Translations under genes and position numbers: made by a program
The notes under the pieces: model-generated
What the model was told of the DNA's origin: nothing
Databases searched by the model: none
The model's input: the letters and a program-made list of their open reading frames with translations, nothing else
Assembly (NCBI GenBank): GCA_025964935.1
Contig: JAOPXW010000170.1
Span: forward strand, 1-6,907
Source: Friedmanniella sp.
GTDB lineage: Bacteria; Actinomycetota; Actinomycetes; Propionibacteriales; Propionibacteriaceae
Reading direction: 5' to 3'
Length of the DNA stretch: 6,907 bases
Shown here: positions 5,816 through 6,907 of the stretch, in pieces
How the letters are laid out: every line of letters begins with the position of its first letter
How positions within the stretch are numbered: position 1 is the stretch's first letter

Positions 5816-6286
5816 ATGGAGCAGCCCGTCACCTTCCGCCCCCGGCGGCTGCGGCGGTTCGTCGTCGTCGCGGCCCTGGCGTTGCTGGGCCTGACCGCCT
5901 TCGGCTGGTTCGCCCTGCCGGTGGAGATCCGGCTGCTCTTCACCAGGTCGCAGCGGCTGACCCTGCTGGCCTGCGTGGCCGTCCTCATCCTCACGATCGC
6001 CTCGGTGGCCGCCAGCTCGGTCCGGGCCGACGACGCCGGGCTGCGCTTCCGGAACGGCTTCCGGGTCCACACGGTGCCGTGGTCCCGCGTGCACAAGGTG
6101 CTGCTGCGACCCGGTGACCCGTGGGCGCTGCTGCTGCTCACACCCGCCGACGGGGGCGCCTTCACCGCGGATCTGGACGCCGAGAAGCGGATGCTGCTGG
6201 GAATCCAGGCCGGGGACCGGGCCGAGGCCGTGGCGGCCGTGACCGAGCTGCGGCGGCGGCAGGCGGCGTACCAGCGGAGCCGCTGA
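5816..6286 (+). CDS. Two-helix membrane protein with bacterial PH domain (PF10756-like)
   Basis: A 156-residue protein. A basic N-terminus (FRPRRLRR) precedes two membrane helices (about 15-34 and 48-68), followed by a soluble domain with the pattern of bacterial PH-like domains: DDAGLRFRNGFRVHTVPW, with W89 in the characteristic 'v.PWs.V..V' strand, then WALLLLTP. A charged helix (about 134-156, RAEAVAAVTELRRRQAAY) ends the protein. The function is unknown. The basic N-terminus before helix 1 suggests both termini are cytoplasmic. The ATG at 5816 is chosen because upstream in-frame starts lie inside hisG and give an Arg-rich extension. The gap to hisG is 14 bases with no promoter seen, so it is probably co-transcribed with hisG; mycobacteria also have a membrane-protein gene directly after hisG (Rv2120c, from memory). 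Confidence 0.85.
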   Translation: MEQPVTFRPRRLRRFVVVAALALLGLTAFGWFALPVEIRLLFTRSQRLTLLACVAVLILTIASVAASSVRADDAGLRFRNGFRVHTVPWSRVHKVLLRPGDPWALLLLTPADGGAFTADLDAEKRMLLGIQAGDRAEAVAAVTELRRRQAAYQRSR

Positions 6287-6307
6287 CCGGACCGGAGCCG
6301 CGGAGGC

Positions 6308-6326
6308 CCGGCCCAGCGGGGGTCGG
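6308..6326 (+). terminator. Weak hairpin between convergent genes, possible terminator
   Basis: CCGGCCC (6308-6314) can pair with GGGTCGG (6320-6326), a 7-bp stem with one G-U pair and a 5-base loop, in the 48-base gap between the convergent PH-domain gene and the minus-strand membrane-protein gene. No T-run follows on either side, so it is at best a U-less terminator. In DNA of this composition a stem of this size could arise by chance. Confidence 0.25.
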
Positions 6327-6334
6327 CGGAGGGT

Positions 6335-6838
6335 CTACTCGATGCCGCGGGACTTGAGCAGGGCCTCGATCTCGGCCATGTCGTCGTCGACCGGGGGTGT
6401 GGCCTTGGCGGGCGCCGTCTTGTTGGTCGCCGGGGTGGCGCGCCCGCGACCGGCCTGGGTGCCGGTGGCCGGCAGGGCCGACCGGTCCGCCGCGCCGAGG
6501 GCCGACTGCTGCTTCGACTTCTTCGGGCTCTTGGGGGTCCGCCGGACGAGAATGCCGCCCACGACCCAGAGCACGACGCACAGGGCGAGCACGGCGAGCC
6601 CCACCCAGACGGTGGGAGAGCCGATCACGTTCCCGGCCCAGTCGCCGACCGCGACCACCCCGTTCCAGACCAGCCGAAGCAGCCCGCTGAAGTAGAGGGC
6701 GACGGGGGCGAGCGCGAGACCGACGCCCTGGACGACCCGGCCGCGGCTGCCGCGGCGCCAGGCCAGCCCGGTGATGATCACCCCGAGCAGGGTCAGACCG
6801 ACGCAGAGCGGAAGCAGGACGGTATCGACGGCAGGCAC
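6335..6838 (-). CDS. Three-helix membrane protein of unknown function with conserved acidic C-terminal tail
   Basis: A 167-residue protein from the GTG whose complement is at 6836-6838. There are three membrane helices (about 5-26, 35-57 and 76-98) with a short basic loop WRRGSRGR between the first two. A cytoplasmic Lys/Ala/Pro/Thr-rich linker (about 99-150) follows, ending in DDDMAEIEALLKSRGIE (151-167), an amphipathic tail helix typical of this actinobacterial family. No enzymatic motif is seen; relatives are sometimes labelled cellulose synthase in databases, but nothing here supports that. An ATG 19 codons further upstream (6895) would add a Pro/Gly/Arg-rich extension before the first helix. 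The GTG is preferred because the protein then begins right at the helix and a CANNNT hexamer (6845-6850) sits 6 bases before it. The start remains uncertain. Confidence 0.78.
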   Translation of the reverse strand: MPAVDTVLLPLCVGLTLLGVIITGLAWRRGSRGRVVQGVGLALAPVALYFSGLLRLVWNGVVAVGDWAGNVIGSPTVWVGLAVLALCVVLWVVGGILVRRTPKSPKKSKQQSALGAADRSALPATGTQAGRGRATPATNKTAPAKATPPVDDDMAEIEALLKSRGIE

Positions 6839-6852
6839 CCCTCCAGGGTGCC
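6834..6852 (-). repeat. Inverted repeat over the start of the minus-strand membrane-protein gene
   Basis: GGCACCC (6834-6840) and GGGTGCC (6846-6852) form a perfect 7-bp inverted repeat with a 5-base loop. In the mRNA sense the proposed GTG start falls in the 3' arm and a GGAG falls in and beside the loop. It could be an operator, a start-masking hairpin (if transcription begins upstream), or chance. Confidence 0.4.
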
Positions 6853-6907
6853 ACGGCCGGAGTCTTCCGCCGATGGGGGACACCAACCAGCGCACCCCGG
6901 TTCGGGG

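Noticed and set aside
6162..6854. Minus-strand 230-codon frame at the right end
   Set aside because: It is a shadow frame of the three-helix membrane protein and runs antisense through the PH-domain gene; the translation is Arg/Gly/Pro-rich with no helix pattern.
1..6907. CRISPR arrays, insertion sequences, tRNA genes, phage or defence genes
   Set aside because: No spaced direct repeats, transposase motifs, cloverleaf with a CCA-type acceptor, or defence-type domains could be seen on either strand.

Overview
The window is chromosomal DNA of a very G+C-rich, mycothiol-producing actinobacterium. This rests on mshC (mycothiol biosynthesis occurs essentially only in Actinobacteria), the actinobacterial DUF3090 and SCO1664 families, strong G/C third-position bias and GTG starts. 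Genus cannot be fixed from this stretch; a Propionibacteriales/Micrococcales-like lineage is only a guess.

Layout. (a) 1-2003, plus strand: the 3' part of a histidine-phosphatase-superfamily gene, a DUF3090 protein with a C-terminal zinc-knuckle motif, and an SCO1664-family protein that looks like a small PI3/4-kinase/HipA-type fold. (b) 2073-3353: mshC, the cysteine ligase of mycothiol synthesis, with all class-I synthetase signatures and zinc ligands. (c) 3373-4343: a promoter, a well-formed FMN riboswitch (RFN element), a possible Shine-Dalgarno-masking hairpin, and a PnuC-family membrane protein best read as the riboflavin transporter PnuX. (d) 4351-4569: the 3' half of a VOC/glyoxalase-fold gene with no start, a remnant. 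(e) 4615-6286: hisE, hisG and a small two-helix membrane protein with a bacterial PH domain. (f) 6335-6838, minus strand: a three-helix membrane protein of unknown function, converging on the his block.

From memory, the order phosphatase - DUF3090 - SCO1664 - mshC - hisE - hisG - membrane protein parallels Mycobacterium tuberculosis Rv2135c-Rv2134c-Rv2133c-(Rv2132, cysQ)-mshC-...-hisE-hisG-Rv2120c. The backbone is therefore an old actinobacterial neighbourhood. pnuX with its riboswitch and the broken VOC gene are the local variation, and no cysQ lies between the SCO1664 gene and mshC.

Regulation. Four genes (DUF3090, mshC, hisE, hisG) have a TANNNT -10 hexamer ending 6-7 bases before the start codon, as in leaderless actinobacterial mRNAs. 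pnuX in contrast has a leader of about 240 bases with a riboswitch and a clear Shine-Dalgarno. I found no CRISPR array, tRNA, rRNA, insertion sequence or phage gene, and no convincing wholly new system. The least understood parts are the phosphatase/DUF3090/SCO1664 trio, the pnuX expression platform and the two membrane proteins at the right end.
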